Source of the DNA: JAKANT01 sp035502095
GTDB taxonomy: Bacteria; Pseudomonadota; Gammaproteobacteria; Burkholderiales; Burkholderiaceae_F
NCBI GenBank assembly: GCA_035502095.1
Contig: DATJUX010000051.1
Location: forward strand, 1 to 64,000
DNA length: 64,000 nucleotides
Direction: 5' to 3'
Both the position numbers and the translations under genes were made by a program. Numbering within the stretch: the stretch's first letter is position 1; each line of letters starts with the position of its first letter. Under the pieces are notes generated by a model that was not told the origin of the DNA, did no database searches, and saw nothing but the letters and a program-made list of their open reading frames with translations. Shown here piece after piece: positions 55,987 to 64,000 of this stretch.

Positions 55987-57318
55987 TCAGAACGACCAGC
56001 CGAGCCCGAGGTCGAACCGGTTGTTGGCCGACACGTCCCGGAACCACTGGTAGTCGGCCTTGATCACGATGTGCTGGTTCAGGTCGAAGTTGAGGCCCGT
56101 GGTGATCACCCGCTCCGTGGCCAGCGCGGCCGGGGTGAGCCCCGGCCCGATGTCCTCGTACTTCTTGGCGGTGTTGTAGTACTCGAGACGTGCGAACGGT
56201 GCCAGCCCGTAGTTGCCGAAGCGCAGCCGGTACGCGCCCTGCACGTAGGATCCGTCGAACAGCGCCGGAACGAGAGTCGGGTTGCCGACCAGCTTCGTAT
56301 TGAATGCCGCGGTGTTGCTGATCGTGCCGCGCGCGTAGAGCGCCGCGAGGTCCCACGGCCCCGGCGTCCAGCGCAGGTGCAGGTCCCACAGCGTGACCCG
56401 CATGCTCTCCACGCCCGCCGCACCCTGCGACGCGCCGCCGGTGAAGATGGAACCGCCGACCAGCAAACCCGGGACGCCACGATAGTTGGCGGCGCCAAAG
56501 AACGAAAGGTCTTTCGCCTTCGCCAGGGCGAGTTCCTGGTGGATCGAGCCGAGCGGCGATTCCTTGCCTTCGGTCGATGTCGCGTCCCACTTGTTGATGT
56601 CGAAGCCTGTCGTGATGCCGCCCTGGAGCGTCAGGCCGTTACCGACCTCGCCGACGAGCTGGGCGCCGCCCTCGCGCCACGTGGAGGGGATGATCGCCGT
56701 CTCGACGAAGTTGCGCTCGACGCCGTAGTAGGCGGTTGGTTCGTGGTTCTCGTTGAGCAGGCCGGCCGGAATCAGCATCAGCCCGCCGCGCACCGCCAGC
56801 GGCGGGCTGAGCTGGTGCTCGATGAACGCCTGCTCGACCTCGACCTCGCCGGGATCATCCGCGGAACTCACCGCGTGCTCGACCTCCAGCTCGAAGCCGA
56901 ACTTGGTCTGGTCGTCGAAGCGATGCTGCAAGCCGATCACGGCGCGCCGCAGGTCCATCACCGCATCCTCGGGCGCGCTGCTCGGCCGGTCGTAGTTGAT
57001 CTCGCCGTAGCCGGTGATGACCGTGTCGGCACCGCCACCCGGGGCCGCCTCGGTGTTGATCGTCGCGGCCGACGCGGCGGGCGGCGGCGCAGCGCCGGCG
57101 ACGGGCGGCGCCGCGGCTGGAGCTGCAGCGGGCGCAGCCGCCTGCTCGCGTTCCTTCTTCATCTTCGCGAGTTCGGCCTTGACCGCTTCGAGTTCGTTCG
57201 TGAGCTTCTCCAGGCGTCGTGTCAACTCCTCCTCGTCCGCGTGCGCGGCAATCGGCAGGGCCAGGACGGTGGCGACGAACATTGGCCCCAGCGGGCCGAG
57301 GCGCGATCGGATTGGCAT
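55987..57318 (-). CDS. Outer-membrane porin (phosphate-selective porin-like)
   Basis: 443 residues. Signal peptide (hydrophobic about 12-25, cleavage at AHADE), a coiled coil (27-60, LTRRLEKLTNELEAVKAELA), an Ala/Pro-rich linker (60-90), then a beta-barrel with alternating aromatic strands. The C-terminal residue is Phe in RFDLGLGWSF, the assembly signal of outer-membrane barrels. It lies between the di-heme peroxidase and the FMN-binding-protein genes, so it may carry a metal or small substrate linked to their redox work. Confidence 0.85.
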   Translation of the reverse strand: MPIRSRLGPLGPMFVATVLALPIAAHADEEELTRRLEKLTNELEAVKAELAKMKKEREQAAAPAAAPAAAPPVAGAAPPPAASAATINTEAAPGGGADTVITGYGEINYDRPSSAPEDAVMDLRRAVIGLQHRFDDQTKFGFELEVEHAVSSADDPGEVEVEQAFIEHQLSPPLAVRGGLMLIPAGLLNENHEPTAYYGVERNFVETAIIPSTWREGGAQLVGEVGNGLTLQGGITTGFDINKWDATSTEGKESPLGSIHQELALAKAKDLSFFGAANYRGVPGLLVGGSIFTGGASQGAAGVESMRVTLWDLHLRWTPGPWDLAALYARGTISNTAAFNTKLVGNPTLVPALFDGSYVQGAYRLRFGNYGLAPFARLEYYNTAKKYEDIGPGLTPAALATERVITTGLNFDLNQHIVIKADYQWFRDVSANNRFDLGLGWSF

Positions 57319-57339
57319 GGAATGGTCTCCGCGGGAAGG

Positions 57340-58515
57340 TCAGGGCACGAAACCGTCGGTCAGCGCACCCAGGAAGGCGATGACGTCGTCGATCTCGGCG
57401 TCGGTCAGCGCCGGGGGCTCACCCGGATTGCGGTTGTAGGGAACCTCGGTGCGATTGACGTTCACGTGGTACTCGACCGGCAGGTCGTCGAACTTCTGTA
57501 CGACGCCGGCGACGACCGGATAGAACTTCTCGGGGTTGGTGTCGCGCTGGACATAGAACGTCAGCGCGTCCTTGAGCGACGTGAAGCGGCCGTTGTGGAA
57601 GAACGTCGTGCGCACGGCGACGTTGCGCAGGCTCGGCACCTTGAACGCGCCGCACAGGTCCTTGCGGCCGGCGAGCGAGCCGTCCGGACGCGCGCACAGG
57701 CCGAGGTCGAAGTACGTCGGATCGGCGTTGACCTGGAGCGCCGGGTTGCGCGGCACGCCGAGGTTGTCGTACGTGAAATCGGTGAACAGCGGCAAGCTGC
57801 CGTCGGCCCCGCGCGCGCTCGGGTGGCAGGCAGCGCAGTTGCCCTTGGTCGGATCGTTGTACAGCGCGAGCCCGCGCATCTCCTGCGCCGTGAGCGTCGC
57901 CTGGCCGCGCAGGAACGCGTCGTACTTGCTGCTGAAGGCGGCGAACTCCTCGTCCTGCTTCTCGTACTGTGCGATCGCGAGCGTCATGCGGTCGTACGCC
58001 GCATCGGCATCGTCGAAGATGCCGGCGCCGTAGAGCGCGCGGAATTCGTCGGCGTAGGTCGCCTGCGCGAGGCGCTGCACGACGTCGGCCTTCGACGCCA
58101 TCGCCATCTCGCGCGGATTCAGGAACGGCTCGGCGGCCTGCGCCTGCAGCGACGCGACCCGGCCGTCCCAGAAGAAGCCGCCCGTCGGCGTGCCGTCGCT
58201 GGCGAAGAAAAACGCGGTGTTGAAGCGCAGGTAGCGGATGCCCAGCGCCTCGCGCACGCCTTGCACGGTGAGGTCCGGCCCGCCGAACTGCGCCGGCAGG
58301 CCGTTGTCGGGCGCGTGCCCGTTGTCGGGGACATGACACGTCGAGCACGCCTGCGCGCGCGAGGCGGAGAGCGACGTGTCGCGGAAGATCTTTTCGCCGA
58401 GTTGCGCCGCGGGGGACAGGCCCTCCGGTGCCCGTTGCGCGTCCGAGGACGAACCGCCGCAACTCGCAAGAAGCACGACGACGACGCCGGTCGCGCCCCG
58501 CGCCCAGGCGCGCAT
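57340..58515 (-). CDS. Di-heme cytochrome c peroxidase family lipoprotein
   Basis: 391 residues starting at 58515. The signal ends in lipobox LASC (Cys19), so it is an anchored periplasmic or surface lipoprotein. Two heme c sites, CSTCH (57-61) and CAACH (227-231), plus GGFFWDGRVASLQAQAAEPF, FKVPSLRNVAVRTTFFHNG and YPVVAGVVQKFDDLP fit the MauG/CCP family. It reduces peroxide or acts as an electron-transfer heme protein. First gene of the five-gene leftward operon; a Fur-like box lies about 210 bp upstream. Confidence 0.92.
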   Translation of the reverse strand: MRAWARGATGVVVVLLASCGGSSSDAQRAPEGLSPAAQLGEKIFRDTSLSASRAQACSTCHVPDNGHAPDNGLPAQFGGPDLTVQGVREALGIRYLRFNTAFFFASDGTPTGGFFWDGRVASLQAQAAEPFLNPREMAMASKADVVQRLAQATYADEFRALYGAGIFDDADAAYDRMTLAIAQYEKQDEEFAAFSSKYDAFLRGQATLTAQEMRGLALYNDPTKGNCAACHPSARGADGSLPLFTDFTYDNLGVPRNPALQVNADPTYFDLGLCARPDGSLAGRKDLCGAFKVPSLRNVAVRTTFFHNGRFTSLKDALTFYVQRDTNPEKFYPVVAGVVQKFDDLPVEYHVNVNRTEVPYNRNPGEPPALTDAEIDDVIAFLGALTDGFVP

Positions 58516-58721
58516 GACAGGGTGCGCACCGTCGTCCGCGCACCGATTCGCCCGCAGCCAACCAGCCACTCGAAAGCCTCCACCGACGCGGCCTGCGTGA
58601 AGGCGCGCCTGTTATCGGTCTTCTGGCTGGCTGGCGGCCGTGGCCGCTGGCTGGCTGGGATCTCAACGTCCGCCGGAGGGGTCCCCGACGAAGGTCGTCT
58701 CGCGAGGCAAGTATGTTAGAT

Positions 58722-58740
58722 GCGAATGCTTATCATTTGC
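58722..58740 (-). promoter_or_regulatory. Putative Fur box
   Basis: Read leftwards the site is gcaaatgataagcattcgc, matching the 19-base Fur consensus gataatgataatcattatc at 14 positions. It is the only AT-rich patch upstream of the peroxidase operon (start 58515) and implies iron-responsive control. A ggctggctgg low-complexity run lies between it and the gene. The rest of the gap 58516-59164 holds the divergent transporter promoter. Confidence 0.6.
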
Positions 58741-58846
58741 AAGAGATAGCGATTAGCAATTCGCTTTTGTGCGTTTTTCACGGCGTTGGCGCCGGCGTAC
58801 CCGTGGCGACCTCGCGTTTTGGTGCGGGTTCGCCGGATCTGGTCCT

Positions 58847-58857
58847 GTTTACTAAAC
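58847..58857. promoter_or_regulatory. Upstream operator-like palindrome of the sugar importer
   Basis: gtttactaaac is an 11-base palindrome with a one-base centre. Its gtttact half recurs in the promoter-proximal site at 59039. Two such sites about 190 bp apart suggest looping by a LacI- or ROK-type regulator, not encoded in this window. Confidence 0.4.
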
Positions 58858-59020
58858 AAAACAAGCAGTCAACGCGCCGACAGTCAGCCGCGACGGTCGC
58901 CCGTTCCTTTGCGGCAACAGCCCGCGCACGCGCGACAATCCTGCGATCTCCCAGAGGCGAGACTGCCATCCGGTGACGGCGATTTCCAATCCGTCTGCTG
59001 CATCGCCGCAGCAAAACTCC

Positions 59021-59054
59021 TTGACAACCCGCCCCGTTGTTTACTCAAATAAAC
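59021..59054 (+). promoter_or_regulatory. Promoter with overlapping operator for the sugar ABC importer
   Basis: Perfect ttgaca at 59021-59026 and tcaaat at 59045-59050 with an 18-base spacer. Overlapping the -10 is gtttactcaaataaac (59039-59054), an inverted repeat gttta-N6-taaac. The layout is that of a repressed sigma-70 promoter. The leader to the GTG at 59165 is roughly 105 bases. Confidence 0.6.
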
Positions 59055-59164
59055 ACAGGTAAGCAACGAACGCCCGCGATCGGATCGCGCGTTGCTGCCC
59101 GCATCGGCTGCGAACCAGCGCGGCGTGTGCAACCAAGGGTCGACTCGGGGAGAAGGAGGAACTC

Positions 59165-60499
59165 GTGAAGCATCTGAAGCGGATCGCCGCGGCCATCGGC
59201 GGCGCGGTTCTGGTTTCACTCGCGGCGCCGGCGGCGCATGCGCAGGGCAAGACGATCACGCTGTGCTGGGCGGCATGGGACCCGGCGAACGCGCTGGTCG
59301 AGCTGTCGAAGGATTTCACGGCCAAGACCGGCATCAACATGAAGTTCGAGTTCGTGCCCTGGACCAACTTCGCGGACCGGTTCCTCAACGAGCTCAACTC
59401 CAAGGGCAAGCTGTGCGACCTCCTGATCGGCGACAGCCAATGGATCGGCGGCTCGGCCGAAAGCGGCCACTACGTGAAGCTCAACGATTTCTTCGCCAAG
59501 GAAGGAATCAAGATGAGCGACTTCATGCCCGCCACGGTGCTCGGCTACTCCGAGTGGCCGAAGGGATCGCCGAACTACTGGGCGCTGCCGGCGATGGGTG
59601 ACTCGGTCGGCTGGACGTATCGCAAGGACTGGTTCAACAAGCCCGACGTGAAGGCCGACTTCAAGAAGAAGTACAACCGCGACCTCGCGCCGCCGAAGAC
59701 CTGGGACGAGTTCAAGCAGGTCGCGGAGTTCTTCCAGGGCCGCACCATCGACGGCAAGAAGGTGTACGGCGCCTACATCTTCACCGAGCGCGGCTCCGAG
59801 GGCATCACGATGGGCGTCACCAACGTCATGTACCCGATGGGCTTCAAGTACGAAGACCCGAAGAAGCCTTATGCGATGGACGGCTTCGTCAACGGGCCCG
59901 ACGCGGTCAAGGGCCTCGAGTTCTACAAGGCGCTCTACAAGTGCTGCACGCCGCCGGGCATGACCAACGCGTACATGCAGGAAGGCCTCGATGCGTTCAA
60001 GTCGGGCCAGGTAGCGATGATGATGAACTGGTTCGCCTTCTTCCCGGGGCTGTACAAGGACCCGAACGTCGGCGGCGACAAGATCGGCTTCTTCGTCAAT
60101 CCGTCGGCCCAGGGCAAGGGCGTGCAGCTCGGCGGCCAGGGCATCTCGGTCGTTTCGTATTCGTCCAACCGCAACGAAGCGCTGCAGTACATCAAGTGGT
60201 TCGCGACCCCCGAAGTGCAGAAGAAGTGGTGGGCGCTCGGCGGCTACTCGTGCCACAAGGCGGTGCTGCAGGATCCGGGCTTCGTGAAGAGCGCACCGTT
60301 CGCCAAGGAATTCCTCGACTCGATGGACATGGTGGTCGACTTCTGGGCCGAGCCCTCCTATGCGCAGCTGCTGCTCGCGATGCAAAAGCGCGTGCACGAC
60401 TACGTCGTCGCCGACAAGGGCACGGCGCAGGAGGCGCTCGACGGCCTGCTCGGCGACTGGAAGAAGGTCTTCAAGGACGACGGCAAGCTCGGCCAGTAA
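59165..60499 (+). CDS. Carbohydrate ABC transporter substrate-binding protein (CUT1 type)
   Basis: 444 residues starting with GTG after ggagaaggagga. Signal peptide (hydrophobic 8-22, cleavage at AHAQG). The extracellular solute-binding family 1 fold is visible in FEFVPWTNFADRFLNELNSK and LLIGDSQWIGGSAESGHYVK, then NYWALPAMGDSVGWTYRKDW and SGQVAMMMNWFAFF. Two adjacent Cys in LYKCCTPPGM are unusual for a binding protein. The sugar or polyol is unknown. First gene of a five-gene importer locus. Confidence 0.92.
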   Translation: MKHLKRIAAAIGGAVLVSLAAPAAHAQGKTITLCWAAWDPANALVELSKDFTAKTGINMKFEFVPWTNFADRFLNELNSKGKLCDLLIGDSQWIGGSAESGHYVKLNDFFAKEGIKMSDFMPATVLGYSEWPKGSPNYWALPAMGDSVGWTYRKDWFNKPDVKADFKKKYNRDLAPPKTWDEFKQVAEFFQGRTIDGKKVYGAYIFTERGSEGITMGVTNVMYPMGFKYEDPKKPYAMDGFVNGPDAVKGLEFYKALYKCCTPPGMTNAYMQEGLDAFKSGQVAMMMNWFAFFPGLYKDPNVGGDKIGFFVNPSAQGKGVQLGGQGISVVSYSSNRNEALQYIKWFATPEVQKKWWALGGYSCHKAVLQDPGFVKSAPFAKEFLDSMDMVVDFWAEPSYAQLLLAMQKRVHDYVVADKGTAQEALDGLLGDWKKVFKDDGKLGQ

Positions 60500-60533
60500 T
60501 CCCTCCGCAACCAGGCAACCTGTGTCCCGCCTC

Positions 60534-60566
60534 CCGTGCGGCGGCGCAACCGCCGCACGGCCTTTT
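60534..60566 (+). terminator. Strong hairpin with short T-run (attenuator)
   Basis: Perfect 11-bp stem ccgtgcggcgg / ccgccgcacgg around a cgcaa loop, followed by ccttttcg. It stands 35 bases after the binding-protein stop and before the permease genes, so it should reduce downstream transcription and protect the upstream mRNA, giving more binding protein than membrane components. Confidence 0.8.
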
Positions 60567-60646
60567 CGTGCACGCCGATACTTCACCGATTTGCCGTGAG
60601 TGCAGCCGGAATCCAGCGCCAGATCGGGCACACTGTTGCCGGAGGA

Positions 60647-61606
60647 ATGAGAACGCGCGCCCTTGATTCGGCCGCCGACCGTGCCGCGACGGCCACGCCG
60701 CCCGCGCTGGCGCAGCGCGTTCGCGGCCTGTCTGATCGCATGCTCGCGTGGCTCTTCATCGCGCCGACCGTGGGCTTGCTGCTCGCGATCAACATCTTTC
60801 CGCTGCTCTGGACCATCCGGCTTTCGTTTACCAACTACCGCGCTAACCGGCCGAATGCGCCGCTCGTCGAGGTCGGCATCGCCCACTACGTGTCGATCCT
60901 CAACGACCCGGATGTGTGGGGCGCGATGCAGGCCACGGCGCACTTCCTGTTCTGGACCATCGCGCTGCAGACGCTGCTCGGCTTCGCGCTGGCCTACCTG
61001 ATCGATCGCAAGTTCCGCGGCCACGGCTTCTGGACCACGGTGATCCTGATCCCGATGATGTTGTCGCCGGCCGTGGTGGGCAACTTCTGGGCCTTCCTGT
61101 ACCAGCCTCAGATCGGCCTGTGGAACTACGCGGTGTCGTTCCTCAGCGGCATTCCCGCCTCGAGCTTCACCATGATCGGCTCGGTCAAGCTCGCGCCGTG
61201 GTCGATCATCATCGTCGATACGTGGATGTGGACCCCGTACGTGATGCTGATCTGCCTCGCCGGGCTGCGCTCGATACCCGACTACATCTACGAGGCCGCC
61301 GAGGTCGACCGCGCGTCGCGGTGGCGCCAGTTCTGGTCGATCACGCTGCCGATGGCGCTGCCATTCATCATGCTCGCGGTGCTGTTCCGCGGCATCGAGA
61401 ACTTCAAGATGTTCGACATGGTCAACCTGCTCACTTCCGGCGGTCCGGGATCGACCACGGAACTGGCGTCGATCACGCTCAAGCGCGAGGCGTTCGAGAA
61501 GTGGCGCACCGGCTACTCCTCCGCCTTTGCCATCATCCTCTTCGTCACCGTGTTCGGCCTGGCAAACATCTACGTCAAGGCGCTGAACCGCGTGAAAGGC
61601 CGTTGA
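60647..61606 (+). CDS. Carbohydrate ABC transporter permease (MalF-like)
   Basis: 319 residues with six membrane helices beginning at about 33 (MLAWLFIAPTVGLLLAINIF). The EAA loop IYEAAEVDRASRWRQFWSIT (about 235-255) contacts the ATPase. The start at 60647 is uncertain because ggagga abuts the ATG; a GTG at 60596 is an alternative, and the extra residues are polar. The next permease gene begins 10 bp later. Confidence 0.9.
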   Translation: MRTRALDSAADRAATATPPALAQRVRGLSDRMLAWLFIAPTVGLLLAINIFPLLWTIRLSFTNYRANRPNAPLVEVGIAHYVSILNDPDVWGAMQATAHFLFWTIALQTLLGFALAYLIDRKFRGHGFWTTVILIPMMLSPAVVGNFWAFLYQPQIGLWNYAVSFLSGIPASSFTMIGSVKLAPWSIIIVDTWMWTPYVMLICLAGLRSIPDYIYEAAEVDRASRWRQFWSITLPMALPFIMLAVLFRGIENFKMFDMVNLLTSGGPGSTTELASITLKREAFEKWRTGYSSAFAIILFVTVFGLANIYVKALNRVKGR

Positions 61607-61616
61607 GGACCTGCCG

Positions 61617-62570
61617 ATGAGCGGCGCGACCTACGCCCATTCCGTCGTCGAACCGTCGCGCTGGTCGAAGCGGGTCGCGAGCGCGCTGGTGGTCGCGTAC
61701 GCGCTGCTGACGATGATTCCGCTGGCCTGGATCTTCGCCACCGCGTTGAAGTCGGGCCCCGACTCCATCGCCTATCCGCCCAAGTGGGTGTTCGAACCGT
61801 CGGCCGAAGGATTCTGCAACCTCTTCCAGACGCGCTCGCGCCAGTCCGACGAATACATCGCCACGTTGCCGCCGCCTGCCGGCGTGTGCGACCGCCTCGC
61901 CCGTGCGAGCAACATGGTGCTGGTCGGCCCGTCGAACTTCCAGCCGCGCTTCGTCAACTCGCTGATCATCGCCTTCGGCTCCACCGCCCTGTCGGTGCTG
62001 CTCGGCGTGACCGCGGCCTACGCGTTCTCGCGCTTCAAGGTGCCGCTGAAGGACGACCTGCTGTTCTTCATCCTCTCGACCCGCATGATGCCGCCGATCG
62101 CGGTGGCGATCCCGATCTACCTGATGTATCGCGAGATCGGGCTGTCGGACACGCGGCTCGGCATGATCCTGCTGTACACCGCAGTCAACGTCTCGCTCGC
62201 CGTGTGGCTGCTCAAGGGTTTCATCGACGAGATCCCGCGCGAATACGAGGAGGCGGCGCTGGTCGACGGCTACACGCGGCTGCAGGCATTCGTGAAGGTG
62301 GTGCTGCCGCAGGCGACCACGGGCATCGTCGCCACCGCGATCTTCTGCCTCATCTTCGCGTGGAACGAATACGCATTCGCGGTCCTGCTCACGTCCGGCG
62401 AGGCCCAAACCGCGCCGCCTTTCATTCCGATCATCATCGGCGAAGGCGGGCAGGACTGGCCCGCGGTGGCGGCCGGCACCACGCTGTTCCTGCTGCCGAT
62501 CCTCGTGTTCACGGTCCTGCTGCGCAAGCACCTGTTGCGCGGCATCACGTTCGGGGCGGTGCGCAAATGA
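61617..62570 (+). CDS. Carbohydrate ABC transporter permease (MalG-like)
   Basis: 317 residues. The first helix is at about 20-42, followed by a large periplasmic loop (45-105) that includes FCNLFQTRSRQSDEYIAT, longer than in most MalG relatives, then five more helices. The EAA loop reads YEEAALVDGYTRLQAFVKVV. It is followed by a repeat element and a 47-residue membrane protein before the ATPase gene. Confidence 0.92.
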   Translation: MSGATYAHSVVEPSRWSKRVASALVVAYALLTMIPLAWIFATALKSGPDSIAYPPKWVFEPSAEGFCNLFQTRSRQSDEYIATLPPPAGVCDRLARASNMVLVGPSNFQPRFVNSLIIAFGSTALSVLLGVTAAYAFSRFKVPLKDDLLFFILSTRMMPPIAVAIPIYLMYREIGLSDTRLGMILLYTAVNVSLAVWLLKGFIDEIPREYEEAALVDGYTRLQAFVKVVLPQATTGIVATAIFCLIFAWNEYAFAVLLTSGEAQTAPPFIPIIIGEGGQDWPAVAAGTTLFLLPILVFTVLLRKHLLRGITFGAVRK

Positions 62571-62582
62571 AGGTCTCCCGCC

Positions 62583-62672
62583 TCGTCGTTCCGGGCCGCA
62601 GCCGAGGAACCTCGGCGCAACGAGAGGATGAGAGCCCCTGTCGCTCCGCTCCCCGGGATCACGCGTCACGCT
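62583..62672. repeat. Intergenic inverted-repeat element, divergent copy 3
   Basis: Left arm cgttccgggccgcagccgag and right arm (reverse) gtgatcccggggagcggagc with cgaca and gggctct form an imperfect hairpin. It resembles the elements at 32938 and 48958 in layout (tcccgg near the outer end, gagcg-g-gcga next), but the end sequence is more altered. Confidence 0.4.
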
Positions 62673-62698
62673 GGCCGCGCCGGCTGCGGCGCGGCCCG

Positions 62699-62842
62699 AT
62701 GGAGTTCGTGGCGTCGTGCGTGATCGGCACCGGCGTGTTGATGCTGCTGCAGCCGTTCGCGCTGCCGATCTACACGTATTCCTTCGTCACGACCCTGGCG
62801 GGCACCGCGATGTTCATCGTCGTGTCGAAGTTTCCGGACTGA
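62699..62842 (+). CDS. 47-aa membrane protein in the sugar importer operon
   Basis: Two hydrophobic segments, VASCVIGTGVLMLLQPF (4-20) and YSFVTTLAGTAMFIVVSKF (27-45), with a short turn between. The ATG at 62699 directly follows the repeat element, and the stop is 6 bases before the ATPase gene, within the operon. Too small to be a permease, it could be an accessory subunit, as small membrane proteins are known in some glycerol/polyol importers. No family name can be given. Confidence 0.6.
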   Translation: MEFVASCVIGTGVLMLLQPFALPIYTYSFVTTLAGTAMFIVVSKFPD

Positions 62843-62848
62843 GCCGCG

Positions 62849-63958
62849 ATGGCCGACATCGTCGTCGAGAACCTGCACAAGGCCTTCGGCGTGTTCGTCG
62901 CCGTGCGCGATTCGACGTTCACGGTCGAAGACGGCGAGTTCTTCTGCCTGCTCGGGCCGTCGGGATGCGGCAAGACCACGACGATGCGCATGATCGCCGG
63001 CCTCGAACTGCCGACCGCGGGGCGCATCCGCCTCGGCGGCGAGGACGTCACCATGCAGCGCGCGGCGCAACGCGACATCGCGTTCGTGTTCCAGCTGTTT
63101 GCGCTCTACCCGCACATGAACGTGCGCGCCAACATCGCCTTTCCGCTCAAGTCGCAGGGCATGGCGCGCGCCGAGATCGCCCGCCGGGTCGACGAAGCAG
63201 CCCGCACCCTGCGCATCACGCACCTGCTCGACCGGCCGGTATCGGGGCTGGCGAGCGGCGACCGGCAGCGCGTCGCACTGGGCCGCGCCATCGTGCGCCA
63301 GCCCAAGGCGTTCCTCATGGATGAACCGCTCGGCGCGCTCGACGCCGAGTTCCGCCACCTGATGTGCGGCGAGTTGCGCGCCCTGCATGACCGCCTGCAC
63401 GCGACGACCGTGTACGTGACGCACGACCAGCTCGAGGCGATGGCGATGGCCGACAAGATCGCGGTCATGAACGAAGGACGCATCGAACAGCTGGCCGCGC
63501 CGCAGGAGATCTACGACCGTCCGGCCTCGATGTTCGTGGCCGACTTCATCGGCTCGCCGGCGATGAACTTCCTCCCCTGCAAGACGGTGGGCGGCGGACT
63601 CGCGCGCGGCGCGAACCGGGTGCGCATCTGCGGCGCCGAACTCGCCATGCCGGCCCTGGCGCAGGAGGTGAACGGCGGGGAATTCTTCCTCGGCGCACGC
63701 CCCGAACACATCTCGCTCGCGCCCGACGCGCCGCTGCGTGCCTGCATCTACGGCGCCGAGTATCTCGGCACGACCCAGATCGTCACGCTGACGTTGCGCG
63801 ACGGCACGCACGTCAAGGCGCGCGTGTCGTCGGACGTGCCGACGCGCGTCGGCGACACGGTCGGGCTGGTCCTGGAGAGCGCACGTCTCAGCCTGTTCGA
63901 GCGTGGCGGCACGGTATTGCGCTCCGCCCTGCACGATGGAGCGCCCGGACATGTCTGA
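62849..63958 (+). CDS. Carbohydrate ABC transporter ATPase (UgpC/MalK-like) with variant signature
   Basis: 369 residues. Walker A GPSGCGKTT (about 38-46), Q-loop FQLFALYPHMNV, Walker B AFLMDEPLGALDAE, H-loop YVTHDQLEAMAMAD and a C-terminal TOBE-type regulatory domain (about 240-355). The signature reads LASGDRQRVALGRAIV instead of LSGGQ, a variant I associate with a subgroup of polyol/glycerol-type importers; it should still pair with Walker A. It closes the importer set (binding protein, two permeases, small membrane protein, ATPase). Confidence 0.92.
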   Translation: MADIVVENLHKAFGVFVAVRDSTFTVEDGEFFCLLGPSGCGKTTTMRMIAGLELPTAGRIRLGGEDVTMQRAAQRDIAFVFQLFALYPHMNVRANIAFPLKSQGMARAEIARRVDEAARTLRITHLLDRPVSGLASGDRQRVALGRAIVRQPKAFLMDEPLGALDAEFRHLMCGELRALHDRLHATTVYVTHDQLEAMAMADKIAVMNEGRIEQLAAPQEIYDRPASMFVADFIGSPAMNFLPCKTVGGGLARGANRVRICGAELAMPALAQEVNGGEFFLGARPEHISLAPDAPLRACIYGAEYLGTTQIVTLTLRDGTHVKARVSSDVPTRVGDTVGLVLESARLSLFERGGTVLRSALHDGAPGHV

Positions 63959-64000
63959 CCCGGTGAGCCTGCGATCGGCCTCACCCCCGCCCCTCTCGCG
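63951..64000 (+). other. Window edge: possible next gene start or repeat
   Basis: An ATG at 63951 overlaps the ATPase stop codon and stays open to the end of the window, encoding SDPVSLRSASPPPLS-like sequence. However, cctcacccccgcccctctcgcg (in two parts, 63979-64000) looks like the start of the ccctctccc repeat seen at 50996. The cut-off prevents a decision. Confidence 0.2.

Noticed and set aside
58621..58665. ggctggctgg / ggccgctggctgg tandem run as a regulatory or CRISPR-like repeat
   Set aside because: Only a short low-complexity run without regular spacers; no CRISPR array is seen anywhere in the window.
55939..58719. 926-codon forward open frame over the porin and peroxidase genes
   Set aside because: Antisense shadow of five clearly recognised reverse-strand genes.

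Overview
The window is GC-rich bacterial chromosomal DNA, densely coding on both strands. The gene families point to a betaproteobacterium, most likely Burkholderiales or a relative: a BCAM0308-type zinc protein, a UPF0303 protein, CbpA/CbpM, PPK2 beside a Pit transporter, and a YXWGXW-repeat lipoprotein. No rRNA, tRNA, CRISPR array, integrase or intact insertion sequence was seen, so there is no direct mark of a recent mobile element.

Left part (1-13 kb): sparse and partly decayed. Intact genes are an unknown protein, an AraC regulator divergent from a Tat-exported beta-propeller protein, a large DUF6351-type lipoprotein, a BCAM0308 protein, a four-domain GGDEF/EAL protein and a YncE-like lipoprotein. 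Between them lie remnants of genes that no longer exist intact: AI-2E-type permease, O-methyltransferase, CHRD/PEP-CTERM protein, iron-sulfur protein and acyltransferase.

13.0-20.7 kb: one leftward operon of seven overlapping or tightly packed genes. It holds a BMP-type ABC importer (ATPase, two permeases, binding protein), then a DUF1116 protein (YlbE/AllG), FdrA/AllF and a 59-residue FdrA-tail protein. FdrA and YlbE belong to the oxamate carbamoyltransferase complex of allantoin breakdown, so the operon probably imports and degrades a ureide, purine-derived or carbamoylated compound.

20.8-25.6 kb: a DUF7379-like serine hydrolase, wreckage of a glycan locus (UDP-galactopyranose mutase and DUF707 fragments), a UPF0303 protein, CbpA-CbpM and a universal stress protein.

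25.7-32.9 kb: the most striking region, a leftward operon encoding a TIR protein, a membrane-anchored nSTAND1 NTPase, a patatin-like phospholipase and a TRAFs-binding/SLOG-like protein. A short secreted-type reading frame may be coupled in front. This is the architecture of a bacterial conflict or programmed-death module (NTPase switch, NAD-cleaving and lipid-cleaving effectors).

33-46 kb: a cohesin-like secretion-associated protein, PPK2 with a frameshifted Pit phosphate transporter, an LpxH-like phosphatase with a glycosyltransferase, a diguanylate cyclase, a bacterioferritin-like protein, a MarR gene divergent from a glycosyltransferase/sterol-desaturase-like pair with a palindrome inside the promoter, an M20 peptidase, a polysaccharide deacetylase and a YXWGXW lipoprotein.

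46-64 kb: a DMT exporter, a complete peptide-type ABC importer (dppABCDF-like), a YcaQ-like protein, a putative Fur-controlled operon (di-heme peroxidase, porin, FMN-binding protein, ApbE, small membrane protein) that looks like an extracytoplasmic flavin electron-transfer unit, and a CUT1-type carbohydrate importer with a recognisable promoter/operator and an internal attenuator hairpin. Short inverted-repeat elements sit in several gaps between genes.
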